A DNA stretch of 45,765 nucleotides. It comes from Achromobacter insuavis (GTDB taxonomy: Bacteria; Pseudomonadota; Gammaproteobacteria; Burkholderiales; Burkholderiaceae_B). How positions within the stretch are numbered: the first letter of the stretch is position 1; each line of letters opens with the position of its first letter. Of the stretch, positions 35,566-44,752 are shown in pieces. The DNA lies in contig NZ_CADIJR010000051.1 in NCBI RefSeq assembly GCF_902859645.1, positions 1 to 45,765 on the forward strand, written 5' to 3'. The translations under genes were made by a program, and so were the position numbers. The notes under the pieces are model-generated. The model saw nothing but the letters and a program-made list of their open reading frames with translations, ran no database searches and had not been told where the DNA came from.

Positions 35566-35593
35566 CTCCCAAGAACCCCAGGAAGCACTCCCG

Positions 35594-37546
35594 ATGGTAC
35601 AGATCACATTGCCCGATGGTTCGCAGCGCCAATACCCGGGGCCGGTCACGGTCGCCGAAGTGGCGCAATCGATCGGCGCGGGATTGGCCAAAGCCGCCTT
35701 GGGCGGCCGCGTGACCTTTGACGGCGCCGACTCCACGCTGGTCGACACCAGCTACCGCATCGAGGGCGACGCCCGCCTGGCCATCGTGACTGCCAAGGAC
35801 GCCGACGGCCTGGACATGATCCGCCATTCGACGGCCCACCTGCTGGCCTACGCCGTCAAGGAGCTGTTCCCGGATGCCCAGGTCACCATCGGCCCGGTGA
35901 TCGACAACGGCTTCTACTACGACTTCTCGTACAAGCGCCCGTTCACGCCCGAAGACCTGACGGCCATCGAGAAGAAGATGGCCGAGCTGGCCAAGAAGGA
36001 CGAAATCGTGACGCGCGAAGTCTGGTCGCGCGACGACGCCGTCGAGTTCTTCAAGGGCATCGGTGAAAAGTACAAGGCCGAGATCATCGCCTCGATTCCG
36101 TCGAACGAGCCGCTCAGCCTGTATCGCGAAGGCGAGTTCATCGACCTGTGCCGCGGCCCGCACGTGCCGTCCACGGGCAAGCTCAAGGTCTTCAAGCTGA
36201 TGAAGGTGGCCGGCGCCTACTGGCGCGGCGACAGCAAGAACGAGATGCTTCAGCGCATCTACGGCACGGCCTGGGCCACCAAGGAAGAACAGGAAGCCTA
36301 CCTGCACATGCTGGAAGAGGCCGAGCGCCGCGACCACCGCAAGATCGGCCGCGAACTCGACCTGTTCCACTTCCAGGACGAAGCGCCGGGCCTGATCTTC
36401 TGGCACCCCAAGGGCTGGGCCCTGTGGCAGCAGGTGGAGCAGTACATGCGCTCCGTCTACCGCGACAACGGCTACCAGGAAGTGAAGGCGCCGCAGATCC
36501 TCGACATCTCGCTCTGGAAGAAGACGGGCCACTGGGACAACTACCGTGAAAACATGTTCACGACGGAGTCCGAGAACCGCGTCTATGGCCTCAAGCCGAT
36601 GAACTGCCCGGGCCACGTGCAGATCTTCAACGCCGGCCTGCACTCGTACCGCGAGCTGCCGCTGCGCTACGGCGAATTCGGCCAGTGTCATCGCAACGAA
36701 CCGTCCGGCTCGCTGCACGGCATGATGCGCGTGCGCGGCTTCACGCAGGACGACGGCCACATCTTCTGTACCGAAGAACAGCTCCAGGACGAGTGCGCCG
36801 ACTTCACGGCCCTGCTGCAGAAGGTCTACCGCGACTTCGGCTTCACCGAAGTGCTGTACAAGGTCGCCACGCGCCCTGAAAAGCGCATCGGCTCGGACGA
36901 GGTCTGGGACACGGCCGAACAGGCCCTGATGGAAAGCCTGCGCCGCACCGGCTGCGAATTCGAGATCTCCCCGGGAGAGGGCGCGTTCTACGGCCCCAAG
37001 GTCGAATACACGCTGAAGGACGCCATCGGCCGCCACTGGCAGTGCGGCACGATCCAGGTCGACTTCTCCATGCCCGTGCGCCTGGGCGCCGAGTACGTGG
37101 ACCAGAACGACCAGCGCCGTCCGCCCGTGATGCTGCACCGCGCCATCCTGGGTTCGCTCGAGCGTTTCATCGGCATGTTGATCGAAAACCACGCCGGCGC
37201 GATGCCGCCCTGGCTGGCTCCGGTGCAGGCCGTGGTGTGCTGCATTTCCGAACCTTCGGCCGATTATGCGGCTGAAATCACGCAAAGCCTGAAAAAACAA
37301 GGCTTTAGAGTAGAGTCCGATTTGCGCGGTGAAAAAATCACTCGTAAAATTCGGGAGCACAGCCTGCAGAAGGTGCCGTACATCCTCGTCGTCGGCGACA
37401 AGGAGAAGCAAAACGGTACCGTCGCCGTACGCGGTCTGGGTGGTCTGGACCTCGGCGCCATCGCGTTCGACGACTTCGTCGCCCGCCTGTCCGAAGACGT
37501 ATCCACCCGCCGCGACGTCAATCAACCCGATGGCAGCGCTGCTTAA
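35594..37546 (+). CDS. thrS: Threonyl-tRNA synthetase
   Basis: The 650-residue class II synthetase has the N-terminal TGS domain ([20 protein letters not shown]), the second editing domain with [16 protein letters not shown], and the catalytic core. The Zn ligands are in [10 protein letters not shown] and [23 protein letters not shown]-binding [10 protein letters not shown] and [11 protein letters not shown] follow, and the C-terminal anticodon domain ends near [15 protein letters not shown] precedes ATG 35594. It charges tRNA-Thr; its leader suggests control by Thr-tRNA level. infC follows in 20 bp. Confidence 0.98.
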   Translation: MVQITLPDGSQRQYPGPVTVAEVAQSIGAGLAKAALGGRVTFDGADSTLVDTSYRIEGDARLAIVTAKDADGLDMIRHSTAHLLAYAVKELFPDAQVTIGPVIDNGFYYDFSYKRPFTPEDLTAIEKKMAELAKKDEIVTREVWSRDDAVEFFKGIGEKYKAEIIASIPSNEPLSLYREGEFIDLCRGPHVPSTGKLKVFKLMKVAGAYWRGDSKNEMLQRIYGTAWATKEEQEAYLHMLEEAERRDHRKIGRELDLFHFQDEAPGLIFWHPKGWALWQQVEQYMRSVYRDNGYQEVKAPQILDISLWKKTGHWDNYRENMFTTESENRVYGLKPMNCPGHVQIFNAGLHSYRELPLRYGEFGQCHRNEPSGSLHGMMRVRGFTQDDGHIFCTEEQLQDECADFTALLQKVYRDFGFTEVLYKVATRPEKRIGSDEVWDTAEQALMESLRRTGCEFEISPGEGAFYGPKVEYTLKDAIGRHWQCGTIQVDFSMPVRLGAEYVDQNDQRRPPVMLHRAILGSLERFIGMLIENHAGAMPPWLAPVQAVVCCISEPSADYAAEITQSLKKQGFRVESDLRGEKITRKIREHSLQKVPYILVVGDKEKQNGTVAVRGLGGLDLGAIAFDDFVARLSEDVSTRRDVNQPDGSAA

Positions 37547-37566
37547 CATTTGTAGGAGCTTTCAAC

Positions 37567-38118
37567 ATCGCCACTGAAAAAGCCAATCGCATCAACGGTG
37601 AAATCCGCGTCCCCGAGGTGCGCCTGATAGGTCTGGACGGAGAACAGCTGGGCATCGTCAAGATTGCCGACGCGTTCCGTCTTTCCGAGCAAAACGACGT
37701 GGATCTGGTGGAAATCGCGCCGAACGCCGAACCGCCGGTCTGCCGTTTGATGGACTACGGTAAGTTCAAGTACCAAGAGCAGAAGCGCCAAGCCGAAGCT
37801 CGTTCGAAGCAGAAGGTCATCCAGGTCAAGGAAGTCAAATTCCGTCCGGCCACCGACGAGGGCGACTACCAGGTCAAGCTGCGCAACCTGCGCCGCTTCC
37901 TCGAGGAAGGCGACAAGGCCAAGGTGACGCTGCGGTTCCGTGGCCGTGAAATGGCCCACCAGGAACTGGGCATGCGGGTACTTGAGCGTGTGCGCGACGA
38001 TCTGCTGGAATTGGCCCAGGTCGAAGCCATGCCGAAGCTCGAAGGCCGTCAGATGGTCATGGTGCTGGCGCCCAAGAAGAAGGCTGCCCCCGCGGGCAAG
38101 CCGGAATCGGCGGCTTAA
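37567..38118 (+). CDS. infC: Translation initiation factor IF-3 with non-canonical ATC start
   Basis: IF-3 binds the 30S subunit and rejects poor start codons. The 183-residue protein has both domains: [19 protein letters not shown], the linker [15 protein letters not shown] and the C-terminal [20 protein letters not shown]. The family N terminus lies upstream of any ATG, GTG or TTG; the in-frame codon at the right place is ATC at 37567, with TAGGAGCT 7-8 nt before it. The next usual codon, GTG 37618, would remove 17 conserved residues. E. coli infC starts with AUU for self-control, so AUC here is a matching case. rpmI and rplT do not follow. Confidence 0.95.
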   Translation: MATEKANRINGEIRVPEVRLIGLDGEQLGIVKIADAFRLSEQNDVDLVEIAPNAEPPVCRLMDYGKFKYQEQKRQAEARSKQKVIQVKEVKFRPATDEGDYQVKLRNLRRFLEEGDKAKVTLRFRGREMAHQELGMRVLERVRDDLLELAQVEAMPKLEGRQMVMVLAPKKKAAPAGKPESAA

Positions 38119-38128
38119 AGCTCCTGCC

Positions 38129-38150
38129 GGCCTTCCTGCCCGGGAAGGCC
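38129..38150 (+). promoter_or_regulatory. Hairpin after infC
   Basis: GGCCTTCC (38129-38136) and GGAAGGCC (38143-38150) form a perfect stem 11 bp after the infC stop. No T-run follows, so termination may be weak or Rho-assisted. Confidence 0.5.
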
Positions 38151-38236
38151 TGGCCGCTCTTCCCCGCGACCCGCCGTCCAGCCTATGTTCGGCGGGTTCG
38201 CTTATTGGGCGGCTCTGCGCTACGATGTCATAGATA

Positions 38237-38262
38237 GCCGCCTTCCCGAAAGGGAAGGCGGC
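38237..38262 (+). promoter_or_regulatory. 11-bp hairpin with GAAA tetraloop in the gshB 5' leader
   Basis: GCCGCCTTCCC and GGGAAGGCGGC flank a GAAA loop, ending 19 bp before the gshB ATG. A -10-like TACGAT at 38221-38226 would start the mRNA only a few bases before it. No T-run follows; an mRNA 5' stabiliser or a regulatory stem is likely. Confidence 0.6.
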
Positions 38263-38281
38263 GTACGTTCGGGGTGTCGCG

Positions 38282-39250
38282 ATGCATGTTTTGTTCGTTT
38301 TGGATCCCTTGCCGCTCTTGAAAGCGTACAAGGACAGTTCTGTCGCCATGATGCGCGCCCTGGTGGCGCGCGGCCATACGCTCAGCGTGGCCATGCAGGG
38401 CGATCTGTACATCGAGACCGGCACGGTCAAGGCCGTCACCACGCCCATCGAGCTGGTGGAAGGCGCGGACCTGCACGGCCATGACTGGTGGCGCGAATCG
38501 GCGTCCCGGGACCTGCCGCTGGCCGATTTCGGCGCGGTGGTGATGCGCAAAGACCCGCCTTTCGACATGGAATACGTGTATTCCACCCACCTGCTCGAGT
38601 ACGCCCAGGCGCAGGGCGCCAAGGTGTTCAACAGCGGCGCGGCGATCCGCAACCATCCCGAAAAGCTGGCCATCACCGAGATCAGCGAGTTCACCGCGCC
38701 GACGCTGGTGACGCGCAACATGGCGCGCCTGAAGGCGTTCCACGACACGCACCACGACGTCATCGTCAAGCCGCTGGACGGCATGGGCGGCACCGGCGTG
38801 TTCCGCCTGCAGCCCAAGGACCCGAACCTCAACGCCATCCTGGAAACGCTCACCGACAACGGCGCGCGCACCATCATGGCGCAGCGTTACATTCCCGAGA
38901 TCGTCAAGGGCGACAAGCGCATCCTGCTGATCGGCGGTGAACCCGTGCCGTATTCGCTGGCGCGCATCCCGCTGGCCGGCGAAACCCGTGGCAACCTGGC
39001 CGCCGGCGGCCGGGGCGTGGCGCAGCCGCTGTCGCCGCGCGACCGCGAGATCGCCGAGGCCGTGGCCCCCAAGCTGGCCGCGCGCGGCCTGCTGCTGGTC
39101 GGCCTGGACGTCATCGGCGACTACGTCACCGAAGTCAATGTCACCAGCCCCACCTGTTTCGTGGAAATCGCCGAACAGACCGGCTTCGACGTGGCCGGCA
39201 TGTTCGTGCAGGCGCTCGAGAAAGCGGTTGCCGCCGGCGCCGCGGCCTGA
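38282..39250 (+). CDS. gshB: Glutathione synthetase
   Basis: This ATP-grasp enzyme joins gamma-glutamylcysteine and glycine. The 322-residue protein has MHVLFVLDPLPLLKAYKDSS, VVMRKDPPFDMEYVYSTHLL, the ATP-binding IVKPLDGMGGTGVFRLQ and the metal/substrate segment DVIGDYVTEVNVTSPTCFVE. It is followed in 18 bp by the PTS EIIA gene. gshA, often next to gshB in related genomes, is not in the window. Confidence 0.97.
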   Translation: MHVLFVLDPLPLLKAYKDSSVAMMRALVARGHTLSVAMQGDLYIETGTVKAVTTPIELVEGADLHGHDWWRESASRDLPLADFGAVVMRKDPPFDMEYVYSTHLLEYAQAQGAKVFNSGAAIRNHPEKLAITEISEFTAPTLVTRNMARLKAFHDTHHDVIVKPLDGMGGTGVFRLQPKDPNLNAILETLTDNGARTIMAQRYIPEIVKGDKRILLIGGEPVPYSLARIPLAGETRGNLAAGGRGVAQPLSPRDREIAEAVAPKLAARGLLLVGLDVIGDYVTEVNVTSPTCFVEIAEQTGFDVAGMFVQALEKAVAAGAAA

Positions 39251-39268
39251 CCTTCCTGGGACTTTGTC

Positions 39269-39670
39269 ATGACCACGGGTATCGTCATCGTCGTGCATGC
39301 GCCCCTGGGCGCCGCCATGCGCGAATGCGCCAGCCACGTCATGGGCAACCTCGACGGCATGCTGGCGATCCACGACATCCAGCCCGAGGACCGGCCGGAC
39401 GATCTGGCGCCGGCGGTGCTCAAGGACATCCTCGAGCAGGACCACGGCGGCGGCGTGCTGGTGCTGACCGATCTGATCGGCGCCACGCCCGCCAATATCT
39501 CCAAGCGGGCCGTGGCCGACGCCCAGGCGCAGGGCATCCAGTGCTGCGTGCTGGCGGGCCTGAACACGCCGATGCTGTTGCGCGCGCTGACCTACCGTAA
39601 CCTTTCGCTGGCCGAGACCCGTGAAAAGGCGCTGGCGGGCGGGGTGCAAGGGGTATTGCGGGTAGACTGA
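39269..39670 (+). CDS. PTS EIIA component, mannose family
   Basis: The 133-residue cytoplasmic phosphocarrier has active-site His10 in IVIVVHAPLG and the fold segments GVLVLTDLIGATPANISKRA and AGLNTPMLLRALTYR. No EIIB, EIIC or EIID genes follow, so it probably has a regulatory role in an incomplete PTS, receiving phosphate from the HPr encoded next. Confidence 0.93.
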   Translation: MTTGIVIVVHAPLGAAMRECASHVMGNLDGMLAIHDIQPEDRPDDLAPAVLKDILEQDHGGGVLVLTDLIGATPANISKRAVADAQAQGIQCCVLAGLNTPMLLRALTYRNLSLAETREKALAGGVQGVLRVD

Positions 39671-39780
39671 CGGACAGGAACTCGTCCGGTTATTTCGGCT
39701 AATATTTCAAGCCGACGAGCGGTTCGACAATTTGCTGCAATCACCAACTGCGGTGTGATGCCGTGGTCATAATATTCACT

Positions 39781-40050
39781 ATGCCTAATACAGACATTGT
39801 CATCAGCAATAAACTGGGTTTGCATGCGCGGGCGGCCGCCAAACTGACGCAACTGGCGAGCAAGTTCTCGAGCGAGATCTTCATCTCGCGCGGCGCGCAG
39901 CGCGTGAACGCCAAGAGCATCATGGGGGTCATGATGCTGGCCGCCGGCCTGGGCGTGACGGTCAAGCTGGAGGCCTCGGGCAGCGATGCCGAGCAGGCGC
40001 TCTCCGAAATTGAAACTCTGTTCGATAGCAAATTCGGTGAACAGGAATAG
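39781..40050 (+). CDS. ptsH: Phosphocarrier protein HPr
   Basis: The 89-residue HPr has His15 in NKLGLHARAAAKLT, phosphorylated by EI, and Ser46 in NAKSIMGVMML, the site used by HPr kinase where present. It passes phosphate from EI to EIIA. It is 110 bp after the EIIA gene and overlaps or closely adjoins ptsI. Confidence 0.96.
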   Translation: MPNTDIVISNKLGLHARAAAKLTQLASKFSSEIFISRGAQRVNAKSIMGVMMLAAGLGVTVKLEASGSDAEQALSEIETLFDSKFGEQE

Positions 40051-40093
40051 CAGCGTTTCCGAATCCGCCGGCCCTGACGATGTCGGGGCCGGC

Positions 40094-41869
40094 ATGTCCG
40101 CGGCCGGTGCCGCGGTTCAGGCGCATGACGGGGCTGGCTCTGCCAGCCCCGTTATTTGTTTGTACGGCAAGGGCGTGGCGCGCGGCTACGCCATCGGCCG
40201 CGCGGTGGTCATGGGCGCGGCGGCGCTGGAAGTCGCGCACTACCGCATTTCGCCCGAGGACGTGCCGGCCGAAAGCCGCCGCCTGACCGAGGCGCTGGCC
40301 TCGGCGCAGCAGGAACTGCGGCTGCTGGCCGATACCCTGCCGGCCGACGCGCCGCGCGAGCTGGGCGCCATGCTGAACGTGCACAGCCTGCTGCTGGGCG
40401 ACCCGCTGCTGGCCGAGCAGACGCTGGCGCTGATCGCCGAGCGGCACTACAACGCCGAATGGGCGCTGACCACGCAGGGCCAGATCCTGGGCCAGCAGTT
40501 CGACGCCATGGAAGACGAGTACCTGCGCGAGCGCGGCGCCGATGTGCGCCAGGTGATCGAGCGGGTGCTGCACGTGCTGTCGGGCACCTCGGCCACTTTG
40601 CCGGACATGTCGCACATGGGCGGCGACGACGCGCTGGTGGTGGTGGCGCACGATATTTCGCCCGCCGACATGCTGCGCCTGCGCGGCGGCCGTTTCGCCG
40701 CCTTCGTCACCGACCTGGGCGGCCCGACCTCGCATACCGCCATCGTGGCGCGCAGCATGGGCGTGCCGGCGGTGGTGGCCATGGGCAATGTGCGCGAGCT
40801 GGTGCGCGACGGCGACATGCTGATCATCGACGGCGCCGCCGGCGCGGTGGTGGTCAACCCGTCGGACCGCATCCTGCAGGAATACCGCCGCCGCCAGGCC
40901 GTCTACGCCGACGAGCGCGCCGAGCTGAGCCTGCTGCGCGACGAGCCGTCGGTCACCCTGGACGGCATCGACATCGTCCTGCACGCCAACATCGAGCTGC
41001 CGGAAGAGGCGGCGCTGGCGCTGGCCTCCGGCGCGCACGGCATCGGCCTGTTCCGCAGCGAATTCCTGTTCATGGGGCGTCCGGACCTGCCGGGCGAGGA
41101 AGAACAATACGAGGCCTACGCGTCGGTCGTGAAGGTGATGGCGGGCCGTCCGGTCACCATCCGCACGCTCGACATCGGCTCGGACAAGACGCTGGACGGC
41201 GAGGCCACCGTGGCCACCAATCCGGCGCTGGGGCAGCGCGCCATCCGCTACTGTCTGGCGCGTCCGGAGATGTTCGCGACGCAGCTGCGCGCCATCCTGC
41301 GGGCCTCGGCCCATGGGCCGGTGCGCCTGCTGATCCCGATGATCGCCCACATGCACGAAGTGATGGCGACGCGGGCGGCCATCGAGTCCGCCCGGCGCGA
41401 ACTGGATGCGCGCGGGCAGGCCTATGCGCCGCACATGGAAGTCGGCGCCATGGTCGAGGTGCCCGCCATCGCGATCGCCATCGAACCGTTCGCGCAGGCG
41501 CTGGACTTCCTGTCGATCGGCACCAATGACCTGATCCAGTACACCCTGGCCATCGACCGCGGCGACCACGACGTGGCGGCGCTGTACGATCCGCTGCATC
41601 CCGCGGTGCTGCGGCTGGTAGCCCACACCATCAACGCGGGCGAGCGGGCTGGCAAGCCGGTCGCGGTCTGCGGTGAAATGGCCGGCGATTCGCGCATGAC
41701 GCGATTGCTGCTGGGGCTGGGCCTGACCGAGTTTTCCATGCATCCGCAGCAACTGCTGGACGTGAAGCGGGAAGTGCGGCGGGCCCACACCAATGCGCTG
41801 CGCGTGAAGGTGGCCAGCGCCCTGAACCGGGCCTTGCCCGTGGACCTGGACACGCTCGATCTGGCCTGA
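40094..41869 (+). CDS. ptsI: PEP-protein phosphotransferase (PTS enzyme I)
   Basis: Enzyme I takes phosphate from PEP and passes it to HPr. The protein of about 591 residues has the phospho-His motif GGPTSHTAIVARSMGVPAV, the PEP-domain GIGLFRSEFLFMGR, SIGTNDLIQYTLAIDRGDHDV and catalytic Cys in AVCGEMAGD. The start is uncertain: ATG 40094 with GGGGCC upstream is used, but GTG 40037, overlapping ptsH by 14 bp, is in frame. The conserved part begins around CLYGKGVARGYAIG, so the enzyme has an unusual N-terminal tail. Strong terminators follow. Confidence 0.95.
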   Translation: MSAAGAAVQAHDGAGSASPVICLYGKGVARGYAIGRAVVMGAAALEVAHYRISPEDVPAESRRLTEALASAQQELRLLADTLPADAPRELGAMLNVHSLLLGDPLLAEQTLALIAERHYNAEWALTTQGQILGQQFDAMEDEYLRERGADVRQVIERVLHVLSGTSATLPDMSHMGGDDALVVVAHDISPADMLRLRGGRFAAFVTDLGGPTSHTAIVARSMGVPAVVAMGNVRELVRDGDMLIIDGAAGAVVVNPSDRILQEYRRRQAVYADERAELSLLRDEPSVTLDGIDIVLHANIELPEEAALALASGAHGIGLFRSEFLFMGRPDLPGEEEQYEAYASVVKVMAGRPVTIRTLDIGSDKTLDGEATVATNPALGQRAIRYCLARPEMFATQLRAILRASAHGPVRLLIPMIAHMHEVMATRAAIESARRELDARGQAYAPHMEVGAMVEVPAIAIAIEPFAQALDFLSIGTNDLIQYTLAIDRGDHDVAALYDPLHPAVLRLVAHTINAGERAGKPVAVCGEMAGDSRMTRLLLGLGLTEFSMHPQQLLDVKREVRRAHTNALRVKVASALNRALPVDLDTLDLA

Positions 41870-41899
41870 TCGACGCCGGAGCCTGCCTCCGGCAAACGG

Positions 41900-41931
41900 A
41901 AAAGCCCGTCGCATGCGACGGGCTTTTTTTT
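41900..41931 (+). terminator. Terminator of ptsI
   Basis: The stem AAAAGCCCGTCGC/GCGACGGGCTTTT is perfectly palindromic and runs into eight Ts. It is the strongest intrinsic terminator in the window. Confidence 0.95.
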
Positions 41932-41942
41932 GGGCCTGGTCG

Positions 41943-41971
41943 AAAAAAAGCCCCCTCTCCGAGGGGGCTTT
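41943..41971 (-). terminator. Terminator of amtB (minus strand)
   Basis: AAAGCCCCCTC-TCC-GAGGGGGCTTT is a perfect stem-loop with seven As at 41943-41949, which is a U-run for minus-strand transcription. It stops amtB and may back up the ptsI terminator. A third GC hairpin, CCCGCCCG/CGGGCGGG, lies at 41979-41998. Confidence 0.85.
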
Positions 41972-42009
41972 CCGCATTCCCGCCCGGTGCCGGGCGGGAG
42001 GGCGACGGA

Positions 42010-43248
42010 TCAGCTGTGGTAGGCCGATTCGCCGTGGCTGGTGACGTCCAGCCCTTCGCGTTCCTGGTCTTCCGGCACGCGCAGGCCGCACAGGGCGTTG
42101 GCGATCTTGTAGGCGATCCAGGCGACCACGCCGGACCAGACGATGGTCAGCAGCACGCCTTCGAGCTGCACCCACAGCTGGCCCAGGATCATGCCGGGTT
42201 CCGCCAGGCCCGGGCCGCCAAGGACCTGGGCGTTGAAGATGCCGGTCAGCAGGGCGCCGACAATGCCGCCCACGCCGTGCACGCCGAATACGTCCAGCGC
42301 GTCATCGGCGCGCAGCAGGCGCTTCAGGCCATTGACGCCCCACACGCAGACCACGCCGGCAATCACGCCGATGATCAGCGCGCCCACCGGGCCGACCAGG
42401 CCGGCCGCCGGGGTGATGCCCACCAGGCCGGCGATGGCGCCGGAGGCGGCGCCCAGCATCGAGGGCTTGCCCTTGATGGCCCATTCCGTGAACAGCCAGG
42501 CCAGCACGGCGCCAGCGGTGGCGATCATGGTGTTGAAGAAGGCCAGGGTGGCGTTCTCGTTGGCGGCCAGGGCGGAGCCGGCGTTGAAGCCGAACCAGCC
42601 CACCCACAGCAGGGCGGCGCCGACGAAGGTCATCGGCAGGTTGTGCGGCTGCATGGCTTCACGGCCATAACCGACACGCTTGCCGACCACATAGGCGCCC
42701 ACCAGGCCAGCCACGCCGGCGTTGATGTGCACCACCGTGCCGCCGGCAAAGTCCAGCGCGCCCTTGGCGTTGAGCAGGCCCGGCGCGGTTTCCGAGGCGA
42801 ACCAGACCATGTGCGCGATGGGGATGTAGGCGAAGGTGAACCAGATCACCGTGAACACCAGCACCGCCGAGAAGCGGGCGCGTTCGGCGAAGCTGCCGAC
42901 GATCAGCGCGCAGGTGATGCCTGCGAACGTGGCCTGGAACGAGGCGAACAGCAGCTCGGTCAGCGAGTTCGACATGGCGTACTTGCCGTCGGCCGGATTG
43001 AACATGCCGGAGAAGAAGGCGCGCGAGAGGCCGCCGAAGAACGCGTTGCCTTCGGTGAAGGCGAGCGAATAACCGTAGATGAACCAGAGGACCAGGCCCA
43101 GCACGAACGTGCACAACACTTGCAGCAGCACCGACAGCACGTTCTTGCTGCGTACCAGGCCGCCATAGAACATCGCCAGACCGGGTACGGCCATCATCAA
43201 TACGAGGAGGGTAGAGACGAGCAACCAGGAGATATCTGCTTTATCCAT
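42010..43248 (-). CDS. amtB: Ammonium transporter AmtB
   Basis: The 412-residue, eleven-span membrane protein conducts ammonium. ATG 43248 has GGAG upstream and opens with DKADISWLLVSTLLVLMMAV, without a cleavable signal. Signature parts are PGLAMFYGGLVRSKN, the twin His (VVHINAGVAGLVGAYVVG and FGVHGVGGIVGALLTG) and GWFGFNAGSALAANENA. It follows glnK in the classical glnK-amtB operon, so GlnK can block it when nitrogen is ample. Confidence 0.97.
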   Translation of the reverse strand: MDKADISWLLVSTLLVLMMAVPGLAMFYGGLVRSKNVLSVLLQVLCTFVLGLVLWFIYGYSLAFTEGNAFFGGLSRAFFSGMFNPADGKYAMSNSLTELLFASFQATFAGITCALIVGSFAERARFSAVLVFTVIWFTFAYIPIAHMVWFASETAPGLLNAKGALDFAGGTVVHINAGVAGLVGAYVVGKRVGYGREAMQPHNLPMTFVGAALLWVGWFGFNAGSALAANENATLAFFNTMIATAGAVLAWLFTEWAIKGKPSMLGAASGAIAGLVGITPAAGLVGPVGALIIGVIAGVVCVWGVNGLKRLLRADDALDVFGVHGVGGIVGALLTGIFNAQVLGGPGLAEPGMILGQLWVQLEGVLLTIVWSGVVAWIAYKIANALCGLRVPEDQEREGLDVTSHGESAYHS

Positions 43249-43279
43249 TTTCAGGCTCCAATGAGTCTTTCTTATTTGT

Positions 43280-43651
<372 letters not shown>

Positions 43652-43657
43652 TCAATC

Positions 43658-43674
43658 AAGCAAATTCCATGCCA
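43658..43674 (-). promoter_or_regulatory. Sigma-54 promoter of glnK-amtB
   Basis: On the minus strand TGGCATGGAATTTGCTT shows the -24 GG (43672-43673) and -12 GC (43660-43661) with exactly 10 nt between them, as sigma-54 requires. It places the start about 30 bp before the glnK ATG. Confidence 0.85.
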
Positions 43675-43727
43675 TGCAGGCCGGTGCCCGGAAAGCGGAA
43701 ACGCAGGCGCGTTTGTTGTGCCTGGCT

Positions 43728-43742
43728 GCACCAATATAGTGC
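43728..43742. promoter_or_regulatory. NtrC-binding site upstream of glnK
   Basis: GCACCAATATAGTGC, on the other strand GCACTATATTGGTGC, matches the NtrC consensus GCAC-N5-TGGTGC perfectly. It lies about 80-95 bp upstream of the sigma-54 start, the usual enhancer distance. Additional half-sites GCACC (43748-43752) and GGTGC (43771-43775) follow. The rest of 43776-44164 shows no gene; it should hold the promoter of the lipoprotein gene, but no convincing one is seen. Confidence 0.85.
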
Positions 43743-44164
43743 GTCATGCACCAAACGTCAGCCTCAAACCGGTGCATGACGGGGCGGAGTGAGGAATGCA
43801 ACGGAATATGTTTCACCGCCGCCATTTGTTGCCAGTTGATGCCGGCGCGGTAGCCCTTTGTCGCGTTTGCCGGATGCATGGAGGCCTTGGACGCTTTCTG
43901 CCCGACAGGCCGCTGAACGTTGCTGGCCGGGCTTCGGGCGATGGCGGACGTGGATGTCAGGCGATTGAAAGCGGTCCGGACAGACCGTCAAAACGGGGGC
44001 GGGGCGTGATACGAGGGTTTACACGCATAAGCTTGTTGCCAAAGGTAGGCTGAAGAAGAATCAAGTCCAGCTCATGGCGGTATCTGGGCCTGACCGGGCC
44101 GCGGCAAAAGACACCGGCGCCGCGGCTCTCTGAACGAAGACAAAAAGCAAGAAAGGAAAGAGGA

Positions 44165-44602
44165 ATGATGACGATCCAACGCAAGACCTTTGCCGTGCTG
44201 GCGCTGACCGCCGCGCTGGCCGCCCTGGCCGGCTGCAACAAGAGCGACGAAAAGGCCGCGCCGCCCGCGGCATCGACCACGCCGGCGCCGTCGACCACCA
44301 CGCCGGGCACGCCGCCCGCGGCCACCACGCCGCCGGCTTCCACGCCCGCGCCGTCCAGCTCGGCTCCGGCCGCCGGCGCCACCGCCGGCCTGCCCGCCGA
44401 ATGCGATGCCTACCTGACCAAGGTCAGTGCATGCATGGACAAGCTCGGCGCATCCAATCCCGCGGCGGCCAGCTTCAAGCAGCAGCTCGACGCGGCCAAG
44501 ACCCAGTGGGCCACGATCAGCGACAAGACGCAGCTGGCGGCCCAGTGCAAGCAATCGGCCGACCTGTTCGCGCAGTCGGCGACGCAGATGGGTTGCCAGT
44601 AA
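44165..44602 (+). CDS. Small lipoprotein with Pro/Thr/Ala-rich linker and Cys-containing helical domain
   Basis: The 145-residue protein has a lipoprotein signal with lipobox ALAGC, then a low-complexity linker of Pro, Thr, Ser and Ala (about residues 32-72), and a helical C-terminal domain with ECDAYLTKVSACMDKLG and a late CKQSADLFAQSATQMGC. The four Cys in that domain could form disulfides in the periplasm. It resembles DUF5339-type small lipoproteins of unknown function. GGAAAGAGGA precedes the ATG pair. Confidence 0.82.
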   Translation: MMTIQRKTFAVLALTAALAALAGCNKSDEKAAPPAASTTPAPSTTTPGTPPAATTPPASTPAPSSSAPAAGATAGLPAECDAYLTKVSACMDKLGASNPAAASFKQQLDAAKTQWATISDKTQLAAQCKQSADLFAQSATQMGCQ

Positions 44603-44657
44603 CGATGTTGGTAGGGGGCTGCCCCCAAGGCGGCCCGGTTTTCTCCTGTGCTTTGAT

Positions 44658-44690
44658 GGGCGGTCACCGCATGCGGCCCGCCCTTTTTTT
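44658..44690 (+). terminator. Terminator of the lipoprotein gene
   Basis: GGGCGG (44658-44663) and CCGCCC (44678-44683) enclose an inner CCGC/GCGG stem and are followed by seven Ts. Confidence 0.85.
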
Positions 44691-44752
44691 GCCCGCAGCC
44701 CGGCCTGTGGAAAGCACTACACTTGAGGCACCAAGAACATCGTGAGGCCGCT

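Noticed and set aside
43796-44053. A plus-strand frame of 85 codons in the glnK-lipoprotein gap
   Set aside because: It has no ribosome site and no protein-like pattern (basic, mixed composition); the gap is better seen as regulatory or empty.
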